Assembly (NCBI RefSeq): GCF_040819555.1
Contig: NZ_CP161920.1
Coordinates: forward strand, 1,487,001 to 1,551,000
Length of the DNA: 64,000 nt
Direction: 5' to 3'
Source of the DNA: Nitratireductor sp. GISD-1A_MAKvit
GTDB taxonomy: Bacteria > Pseudomonadota > Alphaproteobacteria > Rhizobiales > Rhizobiaceae
The position numbers and the translations under genes were made by a program. The notes beneath the pieces are model-generated. The model had not been told where the DNA came from. It did not search any database and saw nothing but the letters and a program-made list of their open reading frames with translations. This document shows positions 16,662 through 25,471 of this stretch, piece after piece. Within the stretch, counting starts at the first letter, position 1. Every line of letters starts with the position of its first letter.

Positions 16662-17609
16662 TTACATGCCCAGATGCGCCTTCACGGCGTCGAGGCCAGG
16701 CTCACCCTCAAATGTGGTGACACCTTCGAGCCATGGGCCGAGCGCGTCCGGATTGGCCTTGAGCCATTCTTCAGCCGCCTTTTGTGGCTCAGCGCCGTCG
16801 TCAAGGATCTTGCCCATGATCTCGTTTTCCATCTGAAGCGAGAAGACCATGTTCTTCAGAAGCTTGCCAAGATTCGGGCACTCTTCGGAAAGACCCGCGC
16901 GCGTGTTGGTATGCACTGTCGCCCCGCCATAGTTGGGGCCGAACACGTCGTCACCGCCTTCAAGATAGGCCATTTCGATATTGGCGTTCATCGGGTGCGG
17001 TTCCCAGCCGAGGAACACCACGTGCTCCTTCGATCCCACAGCGCGGCGCACCTGCGAAAGCATGCCGGCTTCCGAGCTTTCCACCACTTCGAAATCCTTG
17101 AGGCCGAACGTGTCATTCTCGATCATGTCGAGGATCAGACGGTTGCCATCATTGCCGGGCTCGATGCCGTAGATCTTGCCGTCCAGCTCGTCGGAAAACT
17201 TGGCGATATCCGCAAAGCTCTTCAGGCCCGCATCATAGGTGTATTGTGGAACGGCCAGCGTGTATTTCGCGCCCTCCAGGTTGGTGACCACGGTTTCTAC
17301 CGTGCCATCCTCGCGATAAGGCGCGATGTCGGCCTCCATGGTCGGCATCCAGTTGCCGAGGAAGACGTCCACGTCATTGTTCTTGAGCGAGGCGTAGGTC
17401 ACCGGCACCGAAAGCACCTGTGTTTCGGGTTCGTATCCGAGGCCCTCCAGCACCACCGAGGCAGTGGCCGTGGTTGCAGTGATGTCGGTCCAGCCGACGT
17501 CCGAGAAGGTTACGGACTGGCAGGAATCGGCCTCTGCGGCCCATGCAGCGCCCGATGCGAGGCTTGCGGCGAGCGCTAGGACCAGGGACGATTTTCGGCG
17601 CGGTAACAT
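16662..17609 (-). CDS. choX: Choline ABC transporter substrate-binding protein ChoX
   Basis: 315 residues. The signal peptide MLPRRKSSLVLALAASLASG ends at AWAAEA, so the protein is periplasmic. The mature part is an OpuAC-type binding protein with GWTDITATTATASVVLEGLGY and VFLGNWMPTMEADI near the start, IYGIEPGNDGNRLILDMI, and VVFLGWEPHPMNANIE; Trp, Tyr and Asp residues of these segments form the aromatic box for the trimethylammonium group in ChoX of Sinorhizobium. It is the first gene of the operon, started by ATG 17609 behind GGAGAG. It delivers choline, and possibly acetylcholine or betaine, to ChoW-ChoV. Confidence 0.95.
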   Translation of the reverse strand: MLPRRKSSLVLALAASLASGAAWAAEADSCQSVTFSDVGWTDITATTATASVVLEGLGYEPETQVLSVPVTYASLKNNDVDVFLGNWMPTMEADIAPYREDGTVETVVTNLEGAKYTLAVPQYTYDAGLKSFADIAKFSDELDGKIYGIEPGNDGNRLILDMIENDTFGLKDFEVVESSEAGMLSQVRRAVGSKEHVVFLGWEPHPMNANIEMAYLEGGDDVFGPNYGGATVHTNTRAGLSEECPNLGKLLKNMVFSLQMENEIMGKILDDGAEPQKAAEEWLKANPDALGPWLEGVTTFEGEPGLDAVKAHLGM

Positions 17610-17835
17610 TGACGGCTCTCCTCTGTGGTTGTGTTCGGCAGAGCGCGGGTCTTAACCGGCTTTGCACATTATTTCAAAGGCAAGCACCAATTCAGGGTCG
17701 CTGCAAGCACAAACAGGTGTCTGTTTGCGTCATGCATGGCGTCGTATGCGACGGTATTTGGTGGAAGAATGCCGGTGTGGCGTTTTCTAACGGCCGCTGG
17801 TGGTGTTTAAGAGCGCGAACGATACAGGCAGCGCA

Positions 17836-18456
17836 ATGGCAAAGCTCTATTTCCACTATGCGACGATGAATGCGGGCAAGTCGACCATGCTCCTGCAGGC
17901 ATCCTACAATTACCGTGAGCGCGGGATGAACACGATGCTGTTTGTCGCTGGCCACTACCGCAAGGAAGATGGCGGCTACATCTCTTCACGCATCGGGCTC
18001 GACAGCAATGCGGAAATGTTCCGCGACGGTGACGATCTTTTCGCGCGCATCGCCGAGCACCACGATCACACGACGGTGCATTGCGTGTTTGTCGACGAGG
18101 CGCAGTTTCTCGAAGAAGAGCAGGTCTGGCAGCTTGCCCGGGTGGCCGACAGGCTTGGCATTCCGGTCATGTGCTACGGGCTGAGGACCGATTTTCAGGG
18201 CAATCTCTTCACCGGATCACAGGCGCTTCTGGCATTGGCCGACGAACTGCGCGAGGTGCGCACGATCTGCCGCTGCGGCCGCAAGGCCACCATGGTGGTT
18301 CGTCTAGGACCGGATGGCAAGGTTGCCAGGAAGGGCGAACAGGTTGCGATCGGCAAGGATGTTTATGTCTCGCTGTGCCGAAAGCACTGGGAAGAAGAGA
18401 TGGGGCGCTGGAAGGCGGAAGATCTCGTGGGCTTTGCCGGCAGCGCTGCAGAGTAG
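17836..18456 (+). CDS. tdk: Thymidine kinase
   Basis: 206 residues from ATG 17836. P-loop MNAGKSTMLLQ near the start, Walker B-like VHCVFVDEAQFL, and a zinc-binding region with CRCGRKATMVVRL and a final CRKHWEE; the lasso YGLRTDFQGNLF holds thymidine. This type II thymidine kinase phosphorylates thymidine to dTMP with ATP for nucleotide salvage. Length is normal for the family. The gene stands alone between choX (divergent) and the convergent YeiH gene. The 220-bp gap upstream holds no recognisable element. Confidence 0.95.
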   Translation: MAKLYFHYATMNAGKSTMLLQASYNYRERGMNTMLFVAGHYRKEDGGYISSRIGLDSNAEMFRDGDDLFARIAEHHDHTTVHCVFVDEAQFLEEEQVWQLARVADRLGIPVMCYGLRTDFQGNLFTGSQALLALADELREVRTICRCGRKATMVVRLGPDGKVARKGEQVAIGKDVYVSLCRKHWEEEMGRWKAEDLVGFAGSAAE

Positions 18457-18463
18457 CGCCCGT

Positions 18464-19475
18464 TCAGACGACGCCCAGCATGCGGATCAACGCGTAACTC
18501 ACCATTCCCAGAACGGTCAGCGACAGAAGGGCTGCAAGGATCACGCGAACACCGCTCTTCATCACGCTTCTGATGTCCACCGTCAGGCCAAGCGCGGCCA
18601 TGGCGATGATCGTCAGAAAGCCGGATGTCTCTTGCATGAGGGGTAGCGCCGGGGCCGGGATGAGGTCTGCCGAACGCAGCCCCATCATCGCAAGAAAGCC
18701 AATGATGAACCAGGGCACCATTTCGAAAAAGCCAAGCTTGACGCCGGCTTTGCGCCCATGGGTCAGACCCAGAAGGAAGATCACCGGCCCGAGCATCAGC
18801 ACACGCACCAGTTTGACCAGCGTGCCCACCTGAATGCCGATCGGGGCCGGCTGGGGCGGCGGCAGCCAGCACCTGCGGCACCGCATAGACCGTGAGGCCG
18901 GCAAGCACGCCCGATTGCACCGCGCTCATGCCGATGGCGGCATATATGACGGGCAGTAATAGCACGACGAGGATGCTCAGGAATGCGGTGAAGGAGAGGG
19001 ATGCGGCCACTTCCGAGGCTTCGGCACGGATCACGGGTGCTGCGGCTGCAATCGCCGAGTTTCCGCAGATGGAGTTGCCGCAGGCGACCAGCGTTGCAAG
19101 GCCGCGCGAAAGGCCCAGCGCCCTGCCGATCACATAGCCTGTAACAAGCGAAAGAACCACCACGCCGACGATGCCGCCCACCAGCCCAGCACCCGCATCA
19201 CCAAGGGCTGCGAGGCTGATCGAGGCACCGAGCAAAACGATCGCCACCTCCAGCACGGCCTTGGCGCAGAAATCGATACCGGGGCGGAAGGCAGGGCTCA
19301 ACCGGGCAACGGAGCTTATGGCCGTACCGAAAAGGATGGCAAGCACCAGTCCTTCAAGCCACGCTTCGCCGAAATAGACCTGTTCCGCCCATGCGGTCAG
19401 CAGCGCCGCCCCCGCGACGAAGAGGGAAAGAAAAACGCCGGGAAGAAGCTGGAGCGGGTGGCGAAGTGCGGACAT
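18464..19475 (-). CDS. yeiH: YeiH family putative sulfate exporter, frameshifted
   Basis: About 336 residues if the frame is restored. The N-terminal part has several membrane helices and the family motifs LEVAIVLLGASISLAALG and LVACGNSICGNSAIAAAAPV (UPF0324/YeiH). After VLAAAAPAG the frame runs off. One G fewer in the four-G run 18843-18846 rejoins IGIQVGTLVKLVRVLMLGP and the helical C-terminus down to 18464. Several in-frame ATGs precede; ATG 19475 (MSALRHP) gives the usual length and has AGG upstream. The protein probably exports sulfate or sulfonate-derived ions. It is divergent from a LysR gene, the arrangement seen for yeiE-yeiH in other bacteria. Confidence 0.8.
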
Positions 19476-19554
19476 GAATGCGACCTGATGCGATGAACGC
19501 ATCCTTGGTCGCATGAGCATTTATCGACTTCTATCGAATAGTCTGACATATATC

Positions 19555-19571
19555 ATTCGTCGAAATCGAAT
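19555..19571. promoter_or_regulatory. LysR-type T-N11-A box between yeiH and lysR
   Basis: ATTCG-TCGAAAT-CGAAT is an inverted repeat with the T-N11-A core of LysR regulators, seven bases before the start codon of the LysR gene. Related TATCGA half-motifs lie at about 19522 and 19533. It would allow autorepression and control of the divergent exporter. Confidence 0.45.
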
Positions 19572-19577
19572 AATGTC

Positions 19578-20510
19578 ATGACTTTTGAGCAATTGCTGAT
19601 TTTCGTGGCCGTCGCCGAGCGGGAGCACCTGACCCAGGCCGCTGCCGCTGTCGGGCGCACGCCCTCTGCCGTCAGTGCATCGATCAAGGCGCTGGAGAGC
19701 TATTATGGCGTCGAGCTTTTCCATCGCGTTGGCCGTCGCATCGAGTTGACGCGTGTGGGCAAGGTCTTCCTTGGCGAAGCGCAGGCAACGCTTGCCCGCG
19801 TCCGTTCGGCCGAAACCATGCTGTCCGAGCTTGGCGGACTGCGGCGCGGCACGCTTAATGTCCATGCGAGCCAGACGGTGGCCAGCTACTGGTTGCCGCC
19901 GGTGCTCATGCGGTTTCACAAGCTGTATCCGGGAATCTCACTGAAACTTACCGTAGGCAACACACGCATGGTCGCCGATGCGATGCTGGAAGGCGTGGCC
20001 GATCTTGGGCTGGTCGAAGGCAGGGTGGATGAACCGGCGCTCACCGTGCGCCGGGTGGACCGGGATGTGATGGCCGTGGTGATCGCGCCAACGCATCCAT
20101 GGGCCGAGGGTGTGCCCCTTTCACCGCAAGACCTCGTCGCAGGAACATCGTGGATCGTGCGGGAGGAAGGCTCCGGCACACGTGCTGCCTTCGAGACCAC
20201 GCTGGCCGAGATGGGCGTCGATCCGGGCGGGCTCAATCTGGTCATGGAGTTCCCCTCCAATGAGGCGGTGCTTTCTGCCGTGCGGGAGAGCGACTGTGCT
20301 GCCGCCATCTCCATGTCGGCCGCGGGTCCACTGGTGGAGCGCGGTCTTCTGAAAGTCGCGAACATCGATCTTGGCGCACGCGATTTCAGCCTCCTTCGCC
20401 ACAGGGAGCGCAGGCAGAGTGGGGCTGCCACAGCCCTTGAGGAATTGTGCGTTGAGGCGGGTAACGTCTTTCAATCGTCAATCGACCCACATATATTTCC
20501 GCAACCCTGA
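19578..20510 (+). CDS. LysR family transcriptional regulator (YeiE-like)
   Basis: 310 residues. The N-terminal winged HTH (AVAEREHLTQAAAAVGRTPS, AVSASIKALESYYGVELFHR) is followed by the linker helix and a periplasmic-binding-like effector domain from about residue 88. It lies back to back with the YeiH-type exporter, which LysR genes of the YeiE group control in response to sulfite or related anions. The T-N11-A box lies in the short gap. The effector is not deducible from sequence. The next gene, a coiled-coil protein, begins 20 bp after the stop in the same direction, so some read-through is possible. Confidence 0.9.
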   Translation: MTFEQLLIFVAVAEREHLTQAAAAVGRTPSAVSASIKALESYYGVELFHRVGRRIELTRVGKVFLGEAQATLARVRSAETMLSELGGLRRGTLNVHASQTVASYWLPPVLMRFHKLYPGISLKLTVGNTRMVADAMLEGVADLGLVEGRVDEPALTVRRVDRDVMAVVIAPTHPWAEGVPLSPQDLVAGTSWIVREEGSGTRAAFETTLAEMGVDPGGLNLVMEFPSNEAVLSAVRESDCAAAISMSAAGPLVERGLLKVANIDLGARDFSLLRHRERRQSGAATALEELCVEAGNVFQSSIDPHIFPQP

Positions 20511-20530
20511 CCTTTGCGGAGCGTAACAAA

Positions 20531-21619
20531 ATGGCCACCTTGCAGAATTTCGACACGGAGATCGCGAAGACCCGTGAGGTGGTCGACGAGATGCGCTCGA
20601 AGCTCGAGCAGTCGGGCACCGTGCTCGACAAGCTTGCGCGCACCGACGAAAAGATCGGCCAGGCCGATTTCGACATCGAGAATGCCCGCATTCAGGACGT
20701 GCTCACCCAGCAGAAGGTGATGGAGACAAACATCGCCGACCTGATCATCGGTCTCGAAGATGCCACCAATGTCTTCGGCTCCGAGTTCGAAAGCATGAAG
20801 AGCTACACTGGCTGGGAGAACTTCATCGGCATCTTCTCCAAGCAGAAAAAGCAGCGCATGCGCACAGAGCGTGTCCGCAACATGTCACTTGCAGGCAATC
20901 TGCAGGAACTGCTTGCCAAATCGGACACGATCACTGGGATTCTCCAGGATCAGAAACAGGTTCTGCAGGAGCGCTACCAGACTTCCGAGGCAAGTCTTGC
21001 CAAGGTGATCGAACGGCGCAAGTCCACCATGGAGACGCTGGAGGCCACGCAGAAGCGCATCGAGGAACTGAACCCGCTGCTGCTCGACATCGAAAACCGC
21101 ATTGCCGCTTCCACGAGCCAGAAGGACCGGGCGAAGCTCGAGGGGGAGCGCTCCAAGCTTGCCACCGAATACAATGAGGCGCAGGCAAAGGAGCAGGAGC
21201 TGCTCGCCGAAAGCCAGACGCTTGAGCGCTACACCTCCATGTTCCAGACTTTTGTGGATTCGCTCAACAATCAGATCGCGGCCCAGTCGACGCTGATCAA
21301 CAAGCTCACCATCGATACCGAGCAGCGCATCGTTCTTTACAAGGCGCTCGAAGATTCTTTGAAGACCGCCGCCCAGCAGGATGTGGCTCACCGCATCAAC
21401 ACGCTTGGGTCGCAGGTCGACAACACGGCCGAGGAAACCATGGCCGGCATCGGCGCTGCCGCGCAGCGCCACATTGGCGATCTGCTCGAACTGCACGAGA
21501 AGAACATGGTCACCACCGCCGACATCCAGCGCCGCAAGAAGCTCGCCGACGATGCCTTCGCCCGCCGTTTCGAAGACGTGATGAAAAAACACGACGCCGC
21601 GAACTACGTTCGGGCGTGA
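20531..21619 (+). CDS. Coiled-coil protein of the AAA-ATPase cluster, unknown function
   Basis: 362 residues, with no signal peptide or membrane helix. The protein is almost entirely alpha-helical. A first helical part (residues 1-80) is followed by a short non-helical SYTGWENFIGIFSKQKKQRM segment (about 95-115) and long coiled coils rich in Lys, Glu and Gln (about 130-260). Residues 295-362 form another helical region ending in a charged tail. Homologues, as far as I recall, always sit beside the same AAA ATPase in Rhizobiales. It may be a structural partner or substrate adaptor of that ATPase. It is the first gene of the cluster and has no terminator before the next one, only palindromic repeats. 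Confidence 0.75.
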   Translation: MATLQNFDTEIAKTREVVDEMRSKLEQSGTVLDKLARTDEKIGQADFDIENARIQDVLTQQKVMETNIADLIIGLEDATNVFGSEFESMKSYTGWENFIGIFSKQKKQRMRTERVRNMSLAGNLQELLAKSDTITGILQDQKQVLQERYQTSEASLAKVIERRKSTMETLEATQKRIEELNPLLLDIENRIAASTSQKDRAKLEGERSKLATEYNEAQAKEQELLAESQTLERYTSMFQTFVDSLNNQIAAQSTLINKLTIDTEQRIVLYKALEDSLKTAAQQDVAHRINTLGSQVDNTAEETMAGIGAAAQRHIGDLLELHEKNMVTTADIQRRKKLADDAFARRFEDVMKKHDAANYVRA

Positions 21620-21654
21620 CGAGATACGGTGCGCGGACCTTCAATGCTGACCCT

Positions 21655-21775
21655 CGCCCCTCACCCTTACCCTCTCCCCGCTCGCGGGGAGAGGGGGGCG
21701 TTTACGTTGCGGCCATCCTCCTTCTCCCCGCATGCGGGGAGAAGGTGCCGGCAGGCGGATGAGGGGCGGGCGCCA
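21655..21775. repeat. Palindromic intergenic repeat, copy 1
   Basis: Two hairpins in series: CCTCTCCCCG/CGGGGAGAGG (21671-21694) and a perfect palindrome centred at 21732 (21721-21744, arms CTTCTCCCCGCA and TGCGGGGAGAAG). It is followed by GTGCCGGCAGGCGGATGAGG. The same flanks recur in copies 2 and 3. It lies between the first two genes of the AAA cluster. Confidence 0.85.
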
Positions 21776-21798
21776 AGGTCCCAGAACAGGTTTTTTGC

Positions 21799-22947
21799 AT
21801 GAGTACCGCTCCTGACGCCGCAGCGCGTTATTTCGATGCCATCGCCGCCGCGCTCGAGGGGCTCGGCGTCTATTTCGGCGACCGCTCCGCATCGCCTTTC
21901 CAGTCGCACGGTCTCGTGGCAGAGGTCGTCTCACCCTATATCGGCCGATTGGAGCGCTCCTTCGAGTGCTGGCAGAACCGTCTCGGTTTCATGGAAAAAT
22001 TCCGCATCCAGCGTGCCGAGAGCGGCTATCCGGTCTTCCAGAGCGTGCTTGAACTGGAAAACGACCGGCGTCAGGCCGAGAAGCGTCTTGCCGGCATCTC
22101 CGGGCCGGACGAACTGCGCGCCGAGATGGTCGATTTCATCCTGCGTCACCGGGAATTTCCGGCTGACCTCCAGCGCTCCATGGCCGAGCGCCTCTACCTG
22201 GAACAGCTGAAGGCGGGCAACGTGTTTTCCCCCTTCATTTTGCCGGAAACGGTGCGCGTTTCGGTGAATCCGAAGACGAAACGACCGTATTATCTGGTGC
22301 ATTGGGGCGCTTTTGACGGAAGTTCGAGCCTGCCCATGGTCTATATGGCGGCGGTCGAGGATTCCTCGCCTTCCATGATCAAGGCGCTCGTTTCCGAAGG
22401 CGGCAAGCTCAACGAGGATGTGGAGATCGGCCTGCCGGTGGGCGGCCTGCTCAATCCGGAACTTGCGCATCAGTTCGACGATTTTGCGGAAAAGAACTCC
22501 GCCTATTCCCTGTCGCCGGCCACCATTGCCGGCAATCTCGACAAGGATTTCGACCACCTCCACCCCAAGCAATTGCGCCGGGTGGTTCTGGGGCCGTTTT
22601 ATACGGCCGGCATCACCGAGAACAACTCGACGGTCTCGGAAGTGCTGGGCAAGGTGCGCCGGCAGGAGAATGCATGGCTTCTCACCTGGACGGTACAGGA
22701 GGTCTATTCAAAGACCGAGCGCCCGGCGCGCAAGGGGCTGTGGTCCAGCCAGCCGGCGCGCGAAGAGTTCTTCATCGACACCGACGATCTGGACGCTGCC
22801 CGCATGGGCGTGAGCGCCTATGAACAGCACGCGCTCGTGCCGCACGAAGCCTATCAGGCGCTCTATGCCGCGGGCGAGGCACAGAAGATTTTCGATGGCT
22901 ACGACGTGCACGTCATTTCAGGTGGGCGGGTCATCACCGACGTATAG
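21799..22947 (+). CDS. Unknown protein of the AAA-ATPase cluster
   Basis: 382 residues from ATG 21799. The N-terminal third is helical (YFDAIAAALEGLGVYFGDRS, VVSPYIGRLERSFECWQNRL). The middle part looks beta-rich and contains PKTKRPYYLVHWGAFDGSSS and LPMVYMAAVEDSSPSM. The C-terminal part includes TAGITENNSTVSEVLGKVRR and LLTWTVQEVYSKTERPARKG. No signal peptide or membrane helix is seen and I recognise no domain. It ends 8 bp before the ATPase gene, so the two are translated in sequence and probably act together. Confidence 0.75.
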   Translation: MSTAPDAAARYFDAIAAALEGLGVYFGDRSASPFQSHGLVAEVVSPYIGRLERSFECWQNRLGFMEKFRIQRAESGYPVFQSVLELENDRRQAEKRLAGISGPDELRAEMVDFILRHREFPADLQRSMAERLYLEQLKAGNVFSPFILPETVRVSVNPKTKRPYYLVHWGAFDGSSSLPMVYMAAVEDSSPSMIKALVSEGGKLNEDVEIGLPVGGLLNPELAHQFDDFAEKNSAYSLSPATIAGNLDKDFDHLHPKQLRRVVLGPFYTAGITENNSTVSEVLGKVRRQENAWLLTWTVQEVYSKTERPARKGLWSSQPAREEFFIDTDDLDAARMGVSAYEQHALVPHEAYQALYAAGEAQKIFDGYDVHVISGGRVITDV

Positions 22948-22955
22948 GACATTCC

Positions 22956-24866
22956 ATGGACACCGGCCTGACGACCATCGACGAGAAGGACATCGAGAAG
23001 CACCGGGCGACGGCGCAGAGCCTTGTGACGCGCTTTGTGGTGCTTCAGGCCGATGACGGCCGCTCCGGCACCGAGCTTGCCGGCACCGGGCGGCGTTTCG
23101 TGTCGACCGTTTCCACCGGCGCGCTGCGCCGGACGCGTGAGGTGGAGGTTGCAAATACCATCGCCGCCATCCGGCAAGGCGATCCGATGCTCTCCATTCC
23201 GCAGCACACGCTTCTTTTCCGCGCCCGTCGCGGTGTGGCGGTGGCGCTCGCGGTGGCCGATGTCTTTGCGCGGTCAACCGAGCTTGAAAGCCTTCAGGAA
23301 CGCAACGCCCGCAGCCCGCTGGAAGGCGCGCCGGCGCAGTCCTATCACGCGCTTCTGCAGGCTTCTGCCTATGTCGCCGCCTTCACGCTATCCTCCTATC
23401 TCCTGCAGATGCTCGATGCAGACAGCGAGCCGGTGAACGACACGGATGAACCGGATTTCCAGTTCGATACACCGCAGGATGCGCTCAAAAGCGTTCTTGC
23501 CGCGCTTGATGGTGCGATCGCGGGTGCTGCCGATGATATGACGATGACGGCGCGCGCCCGCGCGCTTGCCCGTGTCGCCATCGAGGGGCTTTTGCAACGG
23601 CGCAGCCGTTTCACCGGTCTCGGTGTGTTCGAAGACACGCATATGCGGCTTGAGGCCGACGATTTTACGCTGGACGGGTTCGACGTCGCACCGGGCAGCC
23701 GGCGCAAGCCGCTCGTCATGACGTTCAAGAAGCCCAACGAAATCATCGGCAATCACATCGCCAAATATCAGGCCATGAAGCTTGCCAAGATGCTGATGGC
23801 CTATGATTTCGAGCGCCAGCTCAACCCCTTCGTGGAGCTTGGCGGGTTTCTCTTCACCTTCATCGGCGATGGCGCGCCGGGCACCGGCAAGACCATCCTC
23901 ATCCAGATGACCGCCGGGCTTTTGAACGATTATTGCCAGGTGGCGGGCGTGCCGTTTCATTACGAGAATTTCGGCGTCGACCAGATTTCCTCCTATCAGG
24001 GCAAGTCGGGCCAGAACTGCAAGCAGTTCGTTGAAAATGTGCTGAGCCCGCGCGCCATCGGCTTCGGCACAATCGACGACATCGACCAGGTGGCGGCCAA
24101 GCGCTCCGACGACCGGGCGTCTGCCGGCCAGCAGGAGGTGACGGGCGTTCTGATGGAGAGTTTTGCGGGTACGGGCACCGTGGTGCGCGGCAATTGCTCC
24201 TTCGGCATGTTCTCCAACTATCCGGAAAATGTGGACGATGCGCTGCGCCAGCGGGCCGGCGCGCGCTGGCTTGTCGACGGGCCGCAGACCTTTGAGGATT
24301 ATGTCGACATCTTCGTGCTTCTGGCTGGCAAGAACCATTCGATCCCGCTTGGCGAGCACGAGCCTTTCGCAACACAGGAGATCAGGCGCGCGGTTGAAAC
24401 CGCCTATGAGGCGCATTCCAGGCCGCAGGAAGAAGGACTTGCGAAGGTCTATGAGCGCTTCCTGAACGATCGCGGCGAGCCGAAGACGCTGACGGATATC
24501 GGCGCCTATCTGCACGAGATCAAGCTGGCGGAGCCGCGCTTCACCGGCCGCGCGATCAAAAACATCACCGACGCCATCAAGATGCGCGCCATGGATATCG
24601 AGCTTCCCGACGAATGGTTCGAGACGCCCGATACCTTCATGCGCCAGAGCTATGATGAGAAGAAGGCGATGATCGCCGAGCTGCGCCGGCCATTCACGAT
24701 GGATATGGTGATGCAGGAGATCAACCGCTACGCGGATTCGGAGTTCCGCTATTCGGACCGGTCCGACGATGCGGCGGTTTCCACCATCATCCGCGACCAG
24801 CGCCTGCGCGAACGCGCACTGCGCGAGATCGAGGACATGAAGGCGAGGGGTGTTTGGGGAGGTTGA
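22956..24866 (+). CDS. AAA family ATPase of an uncharacterised conserved cluster
   Basis: 636 residues. An N-terminal helical region of about 250 residues precedes one AAA module. Walker A is GDGAPGTGKT at 304-313. Walker B reads FGTIDDIDQ at 370-378, with Asp375 where most AAA+ enzymes have Glu. The sensor region contains RGNCSFGMFSNYPENVDD and the possible arginine finger is in ALRQRAGARW. A C-terminal helical part of about 150 residues follows. It has no membrane helix. It should hydrolyse ATP and remodel a partner, but no substrate is known. Neighbours: a coiled-coil protein and an unknown protein upstream, DUF6638 and the membrane-anchored DUF2333 protein downstream. Confidence 0.85.
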   Translation: MDTGLTTIDEKDIEKHRATAQSLVTRFVVLQADDGRSGTELAGTGRRFVSTVSTGALRRTREVEVANTIAAIRQGDPMLSIPQHTLLFRARRGVAVALAVADVFARSTELESLQERNARSPLEGAPAQSYHALLQASAYVAAFTLSSYLLQMLDADSEPVNDTDEPDFQFDTPQDALKSVLAALDGAIAGAADDMTMTARARALARVAIEGLLQRRSRFTGLGVFEDTHMRLEADDFTLDGFDVAPGSRRKPLVMTFKKPNEIIGNHIAKYQAMKLAKMLMAYDFERQLNPFVELGGFLFTFIGDGAPGTGKTILIQMTAGLLNDYCQVAGVPFHYENFGVDQISSYQGKSGQNCKQFVENVLSPRAIGFGTIDDIDQVAAKRSDDRASAGQQEVTGVLMESFAGTGTVVRGNCSFGMFSNYPENVDDALRQRAGARWLVDGPQTFEDYVDIFVLLAGKNHSIPLGEHEPFATQEIRRAVETAYEAHSRPQEEGLAKVYERFLNDRGEPKTLTDIGAYLHEIKLAEPRFTGRAIKNITDAIKMRAMDIELPDEWFETPDTFMRQSYDEKKAMIAELRRPFTMDMVMQEINRYADSEFRYSDRSDDAAVSTIIRDQRLRERALREIEDMKARGVWGG

Positions 24867-24869
24867 GTG

Positions 24870-24925
24870 AGCGTCCTTCTCCCCGCCTGCGGGGAGAAGG
24901 TGCCGGAAGGCGGATGAGGGGCGAG
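24870..24925. repeat. Palindromic intergenic repeat, copy 2
   Basis: Arms CCTTCTCCCCGC (24875-24886) and GCGGGGAGAAGG (24889-24900) around CT, then TGCCGGAAGGCGGATGAGGG, the same flank as in copy 1. It begins directly after the ATPase stop codon and runs into the start region of the DUF559 gene, in inverted orientation to copy 3. Confidence 0.88.
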
Positions 24926-24928
24926 CGC

Positions 24929-25336
24929 ATGCGCAATGCGAAGCTAGAGCAGACCGAAAGCGCGCGCTCCCTGCGTCGCGCCGAAAACGACGCGGAAGAA
25001 GCCCTGTGGTCGGAACTGCGAAATCGTCGGTTGAATGGTTTCAAATTTGTACGGCAACTGCCAGTGGGGCCGTATTTTGCTGATTTCGCCTGTAGGGAGA
25101 AGCACCTTGTGGTCGAAGTCGATGGCAGTCAGCATGCTGAAAACACTGCGGATCGGCGTCGCGACAGCTATATGAACGAGAAGGGTTGGTCTGTGCTGCG
25201 TTTCTGGAACGTCGATATTCTGAAAGAGCGGGGACAGGTTCTTGAAACGATTCTGGCTGTTCTGGAGGGACGGCTTTCGTCGTCGGTCGTCTCAGCTGAC
25301 ATGCGGTTTTCTCCCGCTGAGGGTCGGAAATGGTAA
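24929..25336 (+). CDS. DUF559 (Vsr/PD-(D/E)XK-like) endonuclease-domain protein
   Basis: 135 residues from ATG 24929, which has GAGGGG upstream inside palindromic repeat copy 2. The helical start (RSLRRAENDAEEALWSELRN) is followed by NRRLNGFKFVRQLPVGPYFADFACREKHLVVEVDGSQH, the DUF559 core: a Vsr-like fold with Asp in YFADF and Glu-x-Asp in VEVDGSQH as the presumed metal ligands. RDSYMNEKGWSVLRFWNVDIL closes the domain. The enzyme activity is inferred from the fold. The gene lies within the AAA cluster but is bracketed by inverted palindromic repeats, which suggests an insertion unrelated to the cluster. The last 35 residues are less conserved. Confidence 0.82.
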   Translation: MRNAKLEQTESARSLRRAENDAEEALWSELRNRRLNGFKFVRQLPVGPYFADFACREKHLVVEVDGSQHAENTADRRRDSYMNEKGWSVLRFWNVDILKERGQVLETILAVLEGRLSSSVVSADMRFSPAEGRKW

Positions 25337-25365
25337 GGGGAATGTTTTTTCAAACTGCCGCACGC

Positions 25366-25440
25366 CACTCATCCCCCTGCCGGGACCTTCTCCCCGTAAG
25401 GACGGGGAGAAGGAGGATGGCCGCAACGCTTACGCCCTTC
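25366..25440. repeat. Palindromic intergenic repeat, copy 3 (inverted)
   Basis: Arms CCTTCTCCCCGT (25386-25397) and ACGGGGAGAAGG (25402-25413). The left flank CTCATCCCCCTGCCGGGA and the right flank AGGATGGCCGCAACGCTTAC are the reverse complement of the flanks of copy 1, so this copy is inverted. Copies 2 and 3 enclose the DUF559 gene. Confidence 0.85.
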
Positions 25441-25471
25441 TCTTCACATGTGCCGGGTGAGGAGTGACGCC

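Noticed and set aside
23388..24515. 375-codon open frame on the minus strand
   Set aside because: Antisense to the AAA ATPase with its Walker motifs; no family pattern.
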